Source: an uncultured Bacteroidota bacterium (GTDB lineage: Bacteria; Bacteroidota; Bacteroidia; Flavobacteriales; UA16). From it: a stretch of 11,227 nucleotides of DNA. The notes under the pieces were generated by a model, which ran no database searches, was not told the DNA's origin, and saw only the letters and a program-made list of their open reading frames with translations. The stretch is taken from assembly GCA_902535565.1 (NCBI GenBank), contig CACAUH010000045.1, forward strand, positions 1 to 11,227, written 5' to 3'. Positions within the stretch are counted from its first letter, which is position 1. Each line of letters begins with the position of its first letter. Positions 1 through 7,069 of this stretch are shown here, one piece after another. The translations under genes were made by a program, and so were the position numbers.

Positions 1-572
1 TCGCTTGCGTGAGTTATGTGGACCACTTGTTGGGACAGTTGCTAGACAAGCTAGATGAATTGGGGTTGGAGGACAACACGGCCGTTGTGGTTTGGGGTGA
101 CCATGGATGGCAGTTGGGGGAGCACAATCTCTGGGCCAAACATTGCAATTTTCAAACGTCTTTGAGGGTTCCCTTGCTCATTCGTTTGCCAGGACAATCC
201 GAAGAGCACAGGGTGGCTTCCATGGCTGAATTGACCGATTTATATCCCACGCTGTGTTCCATCGCTGGCTTGAAAAAACCAGCGCATCTTGAAGGCACAG
301 ACTTAAGTCCAGTACTCAGCCCATTGGGGGATTCACAGCGTCGTTCATCGTTTTCAAAGTTTCACGGAGGAGAAACCGTGACCACAGAGATGTATAGCTA
401 CACGGAGTTTAGAAGCAGGAAAACGGGTGATCCTGTCGGAGAAATGCTGTTTGATTTAACAAAAGACCCAGATGAAAACACCAACGTGGTTTCAGAATCA
501 GAGTACAGTCATGTCAAGCTGGTCTTGTCATTACAATTGGATTCCCTGCGTCGACTTTCAAAAAGACCGTGA
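1..572 (+). CDS. Sulfatase, iduronate-2-sulfatase-like, C-terminal part (5' end outside window)
   Basis: Seen: the frame is open from the first bases (codons from base 3 read A-C-V-S-Y-V-D) and ends at TGA 570-572, so the gene starts upstream of the window; the GTG at base 9 is internal. The motif GDHGWQLGEH (91-126 region) followed by LWAKHCNF matches the C-terminal half of the type I sulfatase core. In iduronate-2-sulfatase-like enzymes the Asp-His pair of this motif coordinates the active-site calcium and the Lys of WAK contacts the sulfate group. The fragment then carries the RVPLLIRLPG and LTDLYPTLCSIAGL segments typical of the family. The formylglycine signature (CxPSR) would lie upstream and cannot be checked. 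Inferred role: hydrolysis of sulfate esters, probably on sulfated polysaccharides, in the periplasm or at the surface. The exact substrate cannot be told from this part. No terminator hairpin was recognised after it. Confidence 0.9.
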   Translation, partial: ACVSYVDHLLGQLLDKLDELGLEDNTAVVVWGDHGWQLGEHNLWAKHCNFQTSLRVPLLIRLPGQSEEHRVASMAELTDLYPTLCSIAGLKKPAHLEGTDLSPVLSPLGDSQRRSSFSKFHGGETVTTEMYSYTEFRSRKTGDPVGEMLFDLTKDPDENTNVVSESEYSHVKLVLSLQLDSLRRLSKRP

Positions 573-721
573 TTGAAATTCCTTGTTGACTGGGTTCTAA
601 AGGACACGTGCGAATCTGTCATAAACATTCGATGCTCTAAGTCAGGTCTTTGTTTTTTAAATCGCTAAATTGGAAATTCGTGAAAGCCATTTCGTCTTGA
701 TTGATGTTGACCAAAGAACTC

Positions 722-2665
722 ATGTTAAACCGACTAACCCACTTACTCATTTTTGTTTTTATCACCGCTTGCACCTTATCTGCTCAAGATGCCTGGAATT
801 GGCAGGGAACCGCTGATGGGTGGACGGGTGCTGGAGGATGCACGGTGACGTCCGGTCCGGACTTCCTTACCATGACGGTTACGGGCAATCAGCCGCACAT
901 TCAAAGTCCAACTGGATTGGGTTTGACAGCAGACGATTATGACAGCTTTACCGTTACGCTTCGCAACCACACGGCAGTGGGCTCTTGCTTGCTCAAATGG
1001 TTTGATGCATCCAATGCCTTTATCGGGCAGGCCGTGATTCCTGTGGGCACTGGGATGACTGAGGCTGCGACATATACTGTTGCGCTGACGGATGTTACAG
1101 GATGGGCAGGCAGTGAAATTTCTAAGTTTCGCTTGAGGGGCCCCGCCGGCGGTGGTGATGCCCTTGGCGATGTAGACTGGCTGAGTTTAACACTGAATGA
1201 TGTGACCCAAGCCGTTGAAGGGTGCATGGATGTAGAAGCGTGCAATTACAATCCGTCTGCTACAGTGGCGGATGAAAGTTGTACTTATGTTGGGGCGCTT
1301 CAGCCTACAGATTATGCCTGGCAGGGAACCAAAGCAGGATGGATTGGAGCCGGAGGCGTGGTCCTCACTGAGGGTGTTGATTACATGACAATGACGGTCA
1401 CCGGTGCAAACAATGTGGCTGAAATGCAGAGTCCCACCGGGTTGGGATTGGACGCTTCAGCGTTTGGGTCTGCGACTGTGACCCTGTCGAACCCCACCAA
1501 CGTCACAGGGGGCTTCCAGTTGCGATGGTACGACAATTCCAATTCGCTTATTGGCACCATGTCCATTCCCGTGGACACAGGGATGACAGGATTTGAAACC
1601 TACACGCTCGATTTGAATTCTGAGGACGATTGGTCCGGCAGTATAGACAAGTTCAGATTGCGTGGGCCTTTTGCACTGGATACGGCTTCTCAGCCAGTGG
1701 ATATTTTGTGGGCATCGTTTGCGATGAATGAGACTTTGAACTGTGAAGGGGATTGCGCACAGGATTTGGATGGGGATGGAATTTGTGATGCGGTTGATCC
1801 TTGTTTTATTGTCGGTTGTACTGACCAAGATGCCTGTAACTACGCTGCAAATGCTTGTGAGGATGATGGATCCTGTGCATATCTGGGGGCCAACGCCCTC
1901 ATGTCCTATGAATGGCAGGGCACCAAGGCCGGCTGGACAGGTGCGGGTGGCGTGGTGCTCGAACAGGGGCCCGACTCCATGGTCATGACGATCACTGGAG
2001 CCAATGCTGTTGCCGAGATGCAAAGTCCTGTCGGATTGGGGGTCGATGCATCGGCATTTGGTCATTTCACAACGGTGCTTCAAAACCCCACCAATGTGTC
2101 AGGGGGATTCCAATTGCGTTGGTATGACAGCCTTGGAAACTTGTTGGGTGCCCAGCCTATTCCTGTGGACACCAATATGGCAGAACCTCAATCGTATGAA
2201 GTCGACTTGTTGGGCAACACCGATTGGGCAGGTTCAATCGATAAGTTTCGCTTGCGTGGACCGTTTGACTTGGATGTTGAGACACAACCATCGGAGGTGT
2301 ATTGGTTCAGTTTCTCCCTGAGTCCTGTGGTCGACTGTGATGGTGAGTGTATCGAAGAGATTGACGATTGCGGCGTGTGCGGCGGGGATGGAACCTCGTG
2401 CCTTGTCTCTGGCTGCACCAGTCCCTTTTATTTGGAATTTGATCCATATGCGACCACCGATGATGGGAGCTGTCTGATTTTGTTGGAGCCCGGCTGTCTC
2501 TATGAACAGGCTTCCAACTACAATGTCCTTGCTAATGTCGATGACGGCTCGTGCGAGTTTGACGATGACGGAGGGGATTGTCCGACGGACATCGATGGAG
2601 ATGGTGCCACTGCAGTGGGGGACCTTCTTGTGCTTCTGGGGGCCTTTGGGTTGGATTGTCAATGA
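722..2665 (+). CDS. Secreted protein with three beta-sandwich modules, Cys-rich spacers and a dockerin-like C-terminus
   Basis: Start ATG 722 was chosen because it gives a compact signal peptide (MLNRLTHLLIFVFITACTLSAQ, cleavage probably after LSA); TTG 701 and ATG 704 are in frame. ITAC also resembles a weak lipobox, so a lipoprotein is possible. Three homologous modules of about 135 residues follow (roughly residues 25-158, 199-334 and 397-533), each opening with WQGT..GW.GAGG and closing with KFRLRGP. The pattern resembles jelly-roll, carbohydrate-binding-like domains of Bacteroidota surface proteins, but ligand binding is only inferred. Between and after them lie four Cys-rich spacers (residues 167-189, 365-387, 564-584, 591-611), a calcium-type DLDGDGICD loop (348-356) and DCGVCGGDGTSC. 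The last 28 residues hold one dockerin-like loop, DIDGDGATAVGDLLVLL. No type A or type B T9SS domain is visible at the end. A hairpin terminator follows 29 bases after the stop. Confidence 0.88.
   Translation: MLNRLTHLLIFVFITACTLSAQDAWNWQGTADGWTGAGGCTVTSGPDFLTMTVTGNQPHIQSPTGLGLTADDYDSFTVTLRNHTAVGSCLLKWFDASNAFIGQAVIPVGTGMTEAATYTVALTDVTGWAGSEISKFRLRGPAGGGDALGDVDWLSLTLNDVTQAVEGCMDVEACNYNPSATVADESCTYVGALQPTDYAWQGTKAGWIGAGGVVLTEGVDYMTMTVTGANNVAEMQSPTGLGLDASAFGSATVTLSNPTNVTGGFQLRWYDNSNSLIGTMSIPVDTGMTGFETYTLDLNSEDDWSGSIDKFRLRGPFALDTASQPVDILWASFAMNETLNCEGDCAQDLDGDGICDAVDPCFIVGCTDQDACNYAANACEDDGSCAYLGANALMSYEWQGTKAGWTGAGGVVLEQGPDSMVMTITGANAVAEMQSPVGLGVDASAFGHFTTVLQNPTNVSGGFQLRWYDSLGNLLGAQPIPVDTNMAEPQSYEVDLLGNTDWAGSIDKFRLRGPFDLDVETQPSEVYWFSFSLSPVVDCDGECIEEIDDCGVCGGDGTSCLVSGCTSPFYLEFDPYATTDDGSCLILLEPGCLYEQASNYNVLANVDDGSCEFDDDGGDCPTDIDGDGATAVGDLLVLLGAFGLDCQ
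794..2320 (+). repeat. Three tandem intragenic beta-sandwich module repeats
   Basis: The modules lie at about 794-1195, 1316-1723 and 1910-2320. Modules 2 and 3 are the closer pair, sharing EWQGTKAGW/AWQGTKAGW, GGFQLRWYD and GSIDKFRLRGPF nearly residue for residue. Module 1 is more divergent (LLKWFDASN, EISKFRLRGPA). This is consistent with an older duplication followed by a more recent one. Confidence 0.85.
1220..2554 (+). repeat. Four Cys-rich GCT-ACNY-DDGSC spacer repeats
   Basis: Copies lie at 1220-1288, 1814-1882, 2411-2473 and 2492-2554. Each encodes about 21-23 residues of the form GC[TML]xxxA[CS]NYxxxAxxDDGSC. Further copies occur in the neighbouring genes at 3352-3417, 4946-5008 and, on the minus strand, 8683-8624 and 8572-8510. 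Such spacers are widespread in secreted Bacteroidota proteins; the paired cysteines suggest small disulfide-stabilised linkers. Function is not established from this sequence. Confidence 0.8.
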
Positions 2666-2694
2666 CGCAGATCCAGACCTGTGAGTAACAATCG

Positions 2695-2734
2695 ACATGC
2701 CGCCTTCCTCAGGAAGTCGGCATGTTTCATTTTT
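2695..2734 (+). terminator. Rho-independent-type terminator after the three-module gene
   Basis: Left arm ACATGCCG (2695-2702) pairs with CGGCATGT (2718-2725). After one C/T mismatch, CTTCC (2704-2708) pairs with GGAAG (2712-2716) around a TCA loop. A T-rich run, TTCATTTTT (2726-2734), follows. The stem is 13 pairs with one mismatch. The in-frame ATG at 2722 lies inside the right arm, which argues against using it as the start of the next gene. Confidence 0.85.
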
Positions 2735-2739
2735 GGACA

Positions 2740-4296
2740 ATGAAAGCGAATTTTATTGGGATGATGCCCCGTTCTGTTTTTTTGATTTTGGCCCTTACAG
2801 CATGCGTAGCATCGGCCTTCTCTCAGTCTTCTGGTCTGCGGCTGGCCGGTGTTTTGGCGTTGGATGTTCCCACCGGGGGCAGCGATGGTAAGGCTCTGCA
2901 TTTTGTGGCGGAAGGCGACGTGGCTGACCTGAGTGTCTACGGTGTAGGTGTGGCCAACAACGGCGGCGGAACCGATGGAATAGAATACACGTTCCCCGCG
3001 CAGGCTTTGGCTTCGGGAGACCACCTTTTATTGGCCCGGTCCAGTTCGGCGATGGGTGTCTATTTCGGGGCATGCATTGGCTCGTTTGATGTGATTCTCG
3101 CGGCATCGAGTTCAATTAGCCAAAACGGAAATGACGCTATTGAGTTGTACGAAAATGGAAATGTGGTCCAGACCTACGGTACGCCAGACGAAGATTTTGC
3201 TGGCACACCTTTGGACTACGAGGATGCTTGGGCATTTCTTGAAGAAGCCGATGGAGAGTGGGAGGTGGCCCAGGTCGGATGTTCGACGGGCGCGACCACC
3301 GAGGCCAGTGGCTGTCCTTACCCGCTTTGTTTAGATGTTGAAGGTGAACCCGGATGTATTGATGAGGAGGCTTGCAATTATGACCCGGAAGCAACGGTGG
3401 ATGATTTGAGTTGCACCTATCCCGGAGACGCCTGCGATGACGGAGAGCCTTTGACTGTATTTGATGCGCTGGATGAGAATTGCGATTGTGCAGGACAGCC
3501 GTTTTCTGCGTCCAATAGCTTGGTTTTGACCGGGGTTTTCCACGCTGGCGCGGCACCCAAGGCATTGGAGTTGTATGTGTTGGATGAAATGGAGACCCTG
3601 GGTTTGTATGGACTGGGTACTGCTCAGAATGGAGGAGGAACGGACGGTGTAGAGTGGACATTCCCTGACGAAGGCGCCGATGCGGGGTCGTTCATCTATG
3701 TGACCAATGATGATTCTGCTTTTGCCTTTTTCTATGGGTTTCCTCCCACGTTTACCGACGGGGGAGCGGTTTGCAATTTCAATGGTGATGATGCCATCGA
3801 GTTGTTTGAGGCCGGCATCGGAGTCGATGTGTTTGGTGAAATTTCCGCAGATGGCACCGACACCCCCTGGGAGTATACAGATGGTTGGGCATACCGCGTA
3901 GATGGAACGGGTCCTGATGGGGCCTCCTTTGAATTGGACCATTGGACCTTCAGTGCTCTTGGGGTTTTGGATGGTCCAGTTACCAACGCCTTTGCCGTAG
4001 ACCCTGCTCCAGTGGGGACCTATAGCCAGGTTGCAGCCGGCATTGACCGTGTTGGTTTGCTCCCTGTCACTGCATTCCCCAACCCAGCACAGAACATGGT
4101 TCGGATGGTCTTGCCAGAGGGAGCTTCCATTTGGGAGGTGACCGACATTCAGGGCCGGCAGGTGATTCGTGAGCAGGCAATAGGCCCAATTCACATTTTG
4201 GATGTGTCGGGCTGGTCAGCAGGAGGCTATGTCATTGTGGCCTTGAGTGCGCAAGGCGATCCAGTGGCCATCACGCGGTTGCAAGTGACGCATTGA
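2740..4296 (+). CDS. Secreted protein with two lamin-tail-like domains and a T9SS type A sorting domain
   Basis: Start ATG 2740 is preferred: ATG 2722 lies within the upstream terminator stem, while ATG 2761 or 2764 would still leave a usable signal peptide. The signal peptide runs through VFLILALTACVASAFSQ. Two lamin-tail-like (LTD) domains follow, at about residues 33-167 and 261-386, each with GL..A.NGGGTDG.E.TFP and a GDDAIEL motif. Between them are a Cys-rich spacer (205-226) and the linker PGDACDDGEPLTVFDALDENCDC, a type common in Bacteroidota secreted proteins. The C-terminus (about 442-518) is a T9SS type A sorting domain with FPNPAQ, DIQGRQV and a WSAGGYVIV strand; it should direct outer-membrane export and surface attachment or release. 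LTDs occur in extracellular nucleases and phosphatases, but no catalytic domain is present here. It probably shares a transcript with the gene 4 bases downstream. Confidence 0.88.
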   Translation: MKANFIGMMPRSVFLILALTACVASAFSQSSGLRLAGVLALDVPTGGSDGKALHFVAEGDVADLSVYGVGVANNGGGTDGIEYTFPAQALASGDHLLLARSSSAMGVYFGACIGSFDVILAASSSISQNGNDAIELYENGNVVQTYGTPDEDFAGTPLDYEDAWAFLEEADGEWEVAQVGCSTGATTEASGCPYPLCLDVEGEPGCIDEEACNYDPEATVDDLSCTYPGDACDDGEPLTVFDALDENCDCAGQPFSASNSLVLTGVFHAGAAPKALELYVLDEMETLGLYGLGTAQNGGGTDGVEWTFPDEGADAGSFIYVTNDDSAFAFFYGFPPTFTDGGAVCNFNGDDAIELFEAGIGVDVFGEISADGTDTPWEYTDGWAYRVDGTGPDGASFELDHWTFSALGVLDGPVTNAFAVDPAPVGTYSQVAAGIDRVGLLPVTAFPNPAQNMVRMVLPEGASIWEVTDIQGRQVIREQAIGPIHILDVSGWSAGGYVIVALSAQGDPVAITRLQVTH

Positions 4297-4801
4297 TTTT
4301 ATGAAGACGGTTGGGTTTCGCTCTCCCGCTTTGCGGATTTGGCTTGTGCTGATTGTTGGCGGAGCGTTGCCCCTGTTGGCAGGGGCCAATGAGGCCCTTC
4401 CTGAAACCGCCCCGCCTTTGATTCTGACCGGGGTGTTTCACGGTCCAAACCTGGGTGTGCCCAAGGCTTTGGAATTGTTGGTGACAGAAGATATTCTTTC
4501 GCTTGAGGGATTTGGCTTGGCTACGGCCAACAATGGAGGAGGAAACCCAGGTGTGGAGTGGGATTTTCCAGAGGGCGGTTTGACCGAGGGTCAGTATGTC
4601 TATGTGTCAAAAGACTCTGCTGGATTCCATGATTATTTTGGATTTGCCCCGACCTATGTCGATGGCGGAGCAGTGTGCAACTTCAATGGCGATGATGCCA
4701 TCTTGGTTTTTCAGGATGAGCAGGTTATCGATGCGTTCGGTGATCCTGAAATGGACGGCACGGAGAGTTGGTGGGAGTACACATTTGGGTGGGCTCAGCG
4801 G
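2836..4801 (+). repeat. Three related lamin-tail-like domains spread over two adjacent genes
   Basis: Copies lie at about 2836-3240, 3520-3897 (both in the 2740 gene) and 4415-4801 (in the 4301 gene). Copies 2 and 3 share LTGVFH, PKALEL, a YGF/FGF-x-PT element and the string DGGAVCNFNGDDAI, whereas copy 1 has SISQNGNDAIEL at that place. So the copy in the next gene is closer to copy 2 than copy 1 is. Confidence 0.8.
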
Positions 4802-5914
4802 CGGTGCAATGATCCATTCGAAGGCGAGTTCCTCCCGTTAAATTGGTGGGTGGTGCAGGGTGCCTTTTCCGGCGCGGTAAACAATGCCGAGGCATCTCCG
4901 CCATTTCAACTTGGTCGGTTTGAGGTTCCCTGTGATGTGGTGCCGGGATGTACATATTCCGAAGCGACGAATTGGAATCCGGCTGCCGGTAGAGACGACG
5001 GGTCTTGTCTCTTTGGTGCGCCTTCAGTGTGTCAATTGGCCGATTTCAACGACAATGGCGTGGTTGACGTTTCTGATGTTTTGCAGGTCTTGACAGAGTT
5101 TGGTCAGCCTTGTGAATGGTCTCCACAGGTTGTGGGCACCGGAGACCTTGTGCTCGCGTCTTCGGGCGTGGACTTAACGCTGCATTTTCACGTGCCGGCG
5201 TCTGCCTCGGAAGACGCCCCCATGGTTGTGGTGTTTCATGGCAATGGCCGCAATGCACATGAGTATCGAGACTGGTGGATTTCAGAAGCGGATGCCCGCG
5301 GGTTGATCATTGTGGCTCCGGAATTTCCTGCCGCGGTTTACCCCACCAGTTGGGGGTATCAGCAAGGTGGCATGGTGGATTCCGAGGGGGAGTTGACATC
5401 CTTGGAGAACTGGACATTTTCGCTGGTGGAGCCCATTATAGAGGCGTTCCAATCGGCATCTGGTTTTTTTGATCCGCTCGTGGACCTCTGGGGCCATTCT
5501 GCAGGGGGGCAATTTGTCCACCGGTTCATGCTGTTCTTGGGCAGTGATCGCGTGGAGCGTGGAGTGGCAGCGAACTCGGGTTGGTATACCACCACAGATG
5601 CTGCGATTGCATATCCATATGGGATGGCGAATGCGCCAACGCTAGGGGGCATGACGCCCGCAGATCAATTCGCTGCACCGCTTGTGATTTCTCTGGGCAA
5701 TGCGGACCTGTCGACGACAGCGCCATTGGACACGCCGGAGGCGCAGGCGCAGGGACCGCATCGGTATGCCCGTGGATTGCACTTCTTTGCCCAAGGCCAA
5801 TCTGATGCGGAGGCCGCAAACGCGACCCTGTCTTGGTCCTTGTTTGAGGTTCCTGATGTCGGACACGACGGAGAGGCCATGATTCCTGCAGCGGCGGCTT
5901 ATTTGTTTGATTGA
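4301..5914 (+). CDS. Secreted alpha/beta hydrolase fused to a lamin-tail-like domain and a dockerin-like loop
   Basis: ATG 4301 lies 4 bases after the previous stop, so the two genes are probably co-transcribed. Domain order: signal peptide (residues 1-29, cleavage near LLAGA), lamin-tail-like domain (about 38-170), Cys-rich spacer GCTYSEATNWNP..DDGSC (216-236), one dockerin-like calcium loop DFNDNGVVDVSDVLQVL (248-264), then an alpha/beta hydrolase (about 280-537). In the hydrolase, VVVFHGNGRN (309-318) fits the oxyanion-hole strand, GHSAGG (398-403) the nucleophile elbow with Ser400, and VPDVGHDG (517-524) the catalytic His522. The acid may be Asp469 in SLGNADLS. The fold resembles secreted polyester and feruloyl-esterase-like enzymes; the substrate is unknown. 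The protein ends about 15 residues after the catalytic His with no visible T9SS domain, so how it is held or released is unclear. A pure domain-fusion artefact is unlikely because the frame is continuous. Confidence 0.87.
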   Translation: MKTVGFRSPALRIWLVLIVGGALPLLAGANEALPETAPPLILTGVFHGPNLGVPKALELLVTEDILSLEGFGLATANNGGGNPGVEWDFPEGGLTEGQYVYVSKDSAGFHDYFGFAPTYVDGGAVCNFNGDDAILVFQDEQVIDAFGDPEMDGTESWWEYTFGWAQRRCNDPFEGEFLPLNWWVVQGAFSGAVNNAEASPPFQLGRFEVPCDVVPGCTYSEATNWNPAAGRDDGSCLFGAPSVCQLADFNDNGVVDVSDVLQVLTEFGQPCEWSPQVVGTGDLVLASSGVDLTLHFHVPASASEDAPMVVVFHGNGRNAHEYRDWWISEADARGLIIVAPEFPAAVYPTSWGYQQGGMVDSEGELTSLENWTFSLVEPIIEAFQSASGFFDPLVDLWGHSAGGQFVHRFMLFLGSDRVERGVAANSGWYTTTDAAIAYPYGMANAPTLGGMTPADQFAAPLVISLGNADLSTTAPLDTPEAQAQGPHRYARGLHFFAQGQSDAEAANATLSWSLFEVPDVGHDGEAMIPAAAAYLFD

Positions 5915-5931
5915 GGCCCCGTGGCCTTCTT
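5913..5931 (+). terminator. Possible weak terminator hairpin at the end of the hydrolase gene
   Basis: AGGCC (5914-5918) pairs with GGCCT (5923-5927) around a CCGT loop, with a further G-T pair, and is followed by a short TCTT stretch. It overlaps the stop codon. An alternative hairpin, CCTTCT/GGAAGG (5925-5940), would exclude it. The T-run is short, so termination is uncertain. Confidence 0.3.
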
Positions 5932-6055
5932 CCGGGAAGGAGAGGCTCCATGCTCTGTCTCCATGCGTATGCTGAGCAAGCCGCTTGAGGCGAAGCCACG
6001 AAACATCAGGCCATATTGTGCAATGCATACCTTGTGTGCGATCCGCTTTCTAATC

Positions 6056-7069
6056 ATGTGTTCATTTCACCACCTCCTGGGACTTTCTGTGATGTGCGCG
6101 ATTTTGTTTGTTCGATGCCAGGCGCAGAATGAAGTCTGCCTGCCCATCGAGGAGAATCCGTTCGTTGCCAATCCCGCCTTTGTCGATTTCGATCGGTCTA
6201 TTCATGTTCTGGATTGCTTCTATGTCTTGGGTGAGTCTGGCATCTCGGATTCGAAGCTCCTACATGTGGCTTCGGTGGTGGCCGATTTGCTGGACCAGGA
6301 TGCGGATGGGGAAGCGGATGACCTGTCTTTGAGGGATGTGCTTGCCGAGGGCGAGGCTGTTATGCCCGTCTTGGAATACGAGGGGTCTGATGCAGAAGAG
6401 AACCTCATGGAATGGTACGAGGGCGATGGCATTTCGGCTGTCCTGTACAATGGAGAAATCAACCCTTTCCAGACTGGAGTTTGGGGTGAAGACGCCACAG
6501 TGGAGGAAGTGCTTCACACCATCAATCACGTGGGCCACGTGGCGCTGTTTCCCGAGGCGTTTTCGCTGGAACCCAACAGCTCGCAGCTGACCGATGCCAT
6601 GGACGTGGCAAGGGGAGGACAGTTTTTGTCATTGCCCAATCCATACCCAGAAGAGGCGTGGTACCACTACGATGATTGGACTTGCGATTATGAGTGCATG
6701 GCCATCGAATACTTGTACTGGGCCACTGTCACGGAGATGGGCCTGCTGAACGATTCTGAGACTGCCGAGGGCATAGCGGATGAGTGGGAATTGTATTCTC
6801 CCGAATTGCTGGCCGAAGTGGACGTGTTGGTCCATGCGTTGATCACAACGCCTGCCTATGGCATTCCGCTTCAGGCTCCGGATGGGCAGTATTGCCCGAC
6901 TGCTTTGGCCCATGCGGAACTCCCGATTCAGGAGCGCCGTCTCATCAGCGCGTTGGATTTAAGTGGGCAAGAGGTGAACTTGGAACGGGTTCGTTCTGGT
7001 ACTTACCAATTGCTTCTCGGGCAATTCAGTGACGGTAGCAGAAGCCTCATTCAAGCTGGAAATAAATGA
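6056..7069 (+). CDS. Exported protein of unrecognised family with an ExxHxxxHxxH-like motif and a short T9SS-like tail
   Basis: The frame is open from 5921, but the first 34 codons look like neither a signal peptide nor coding sequence. ATG 6056 gives a 24-residue signal peptide (LLGLSVMCAILFVRCQAQ); ATG 6023 is the alternative. Numbering from 6056: a calcium-type loop DQDADGEADD (80-89), then EEVLHTINHVGH (150-161), in which one Glu and three His are spaced like metal ligands, then AMDVARGGQF and YPEEAWYHYDDWTCDYECM with the acidic EYLYW segment (about 218-222). I recall similar uncharacterised proteins in marine bacteria but cannot name a family. A metal-dependent enzyme is inference only. 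The C-terminus (about 294-337: ALDLSGQEV, SGTYQLLLGQFSDGS) resembles the second half of a T9SS type A domain without the usual PNP segment. The stop overlaps the next start by ATGA, implying translational coupling. Confidence 0.82.
   Translation: MCSFHHLLGLSVMCAILFVRCQAQNEVCLPIEENPFVANPAFVDFDRSIHVLDCFYVLGESGISDSKLLHVASVVADLLDQDADGEADDLSLRDVLAEGEAVMPVLEYEGSDAEENLMEWYEGDGISAVLYNGEINPFQTGVWGEDATVEEVLHTINHVGHVALFPEAFSLEPNSSQLTDAMDVARGGQFLSLPNPYPEEAWYHYDDWTCDYECMAIEYLYWATVTEMGLLNDSETAEGIADEWELYSPELLAEVDVLVHALITTPAYGIPLQAPDGQYCPTALAHAELPIQERRLISALDLSGQEVNLERVRSGTYQLLLGQFSDGSRSLIQAGNK

Noticed and set aside
649..673. Bacteroidota-type promoter before the three-module gene (TTTG at 649-652, TAAATTGG at 666-673)
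   Set aside because: The spacing of 13 bases is shorter than the usual 17-23 and the -7 box has a mismatch, so it was not called.
573..721. Terminator or small gene in the gap after the sulfatase
   Set aside because: There is a T-run at 649-658, but no stem of useful length precedes it, and no small open frame has support.
1457..2083. Long open frames on the opposite strand of the three-module gene and of the LTD gene (such as 3331-4194)
   Set aside because: They are shadows of well-supported coding sequence; their translations show no signal peptide, domain or family motif.
5921..6055. In-frame upstream extension of the unknown exported protein from GTG 5921
   Set aside because: The 45 added residues are not signal-like and would place the clear signal peptide in the middle of the protein. 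A hairpin also lies at the start of this stretch.
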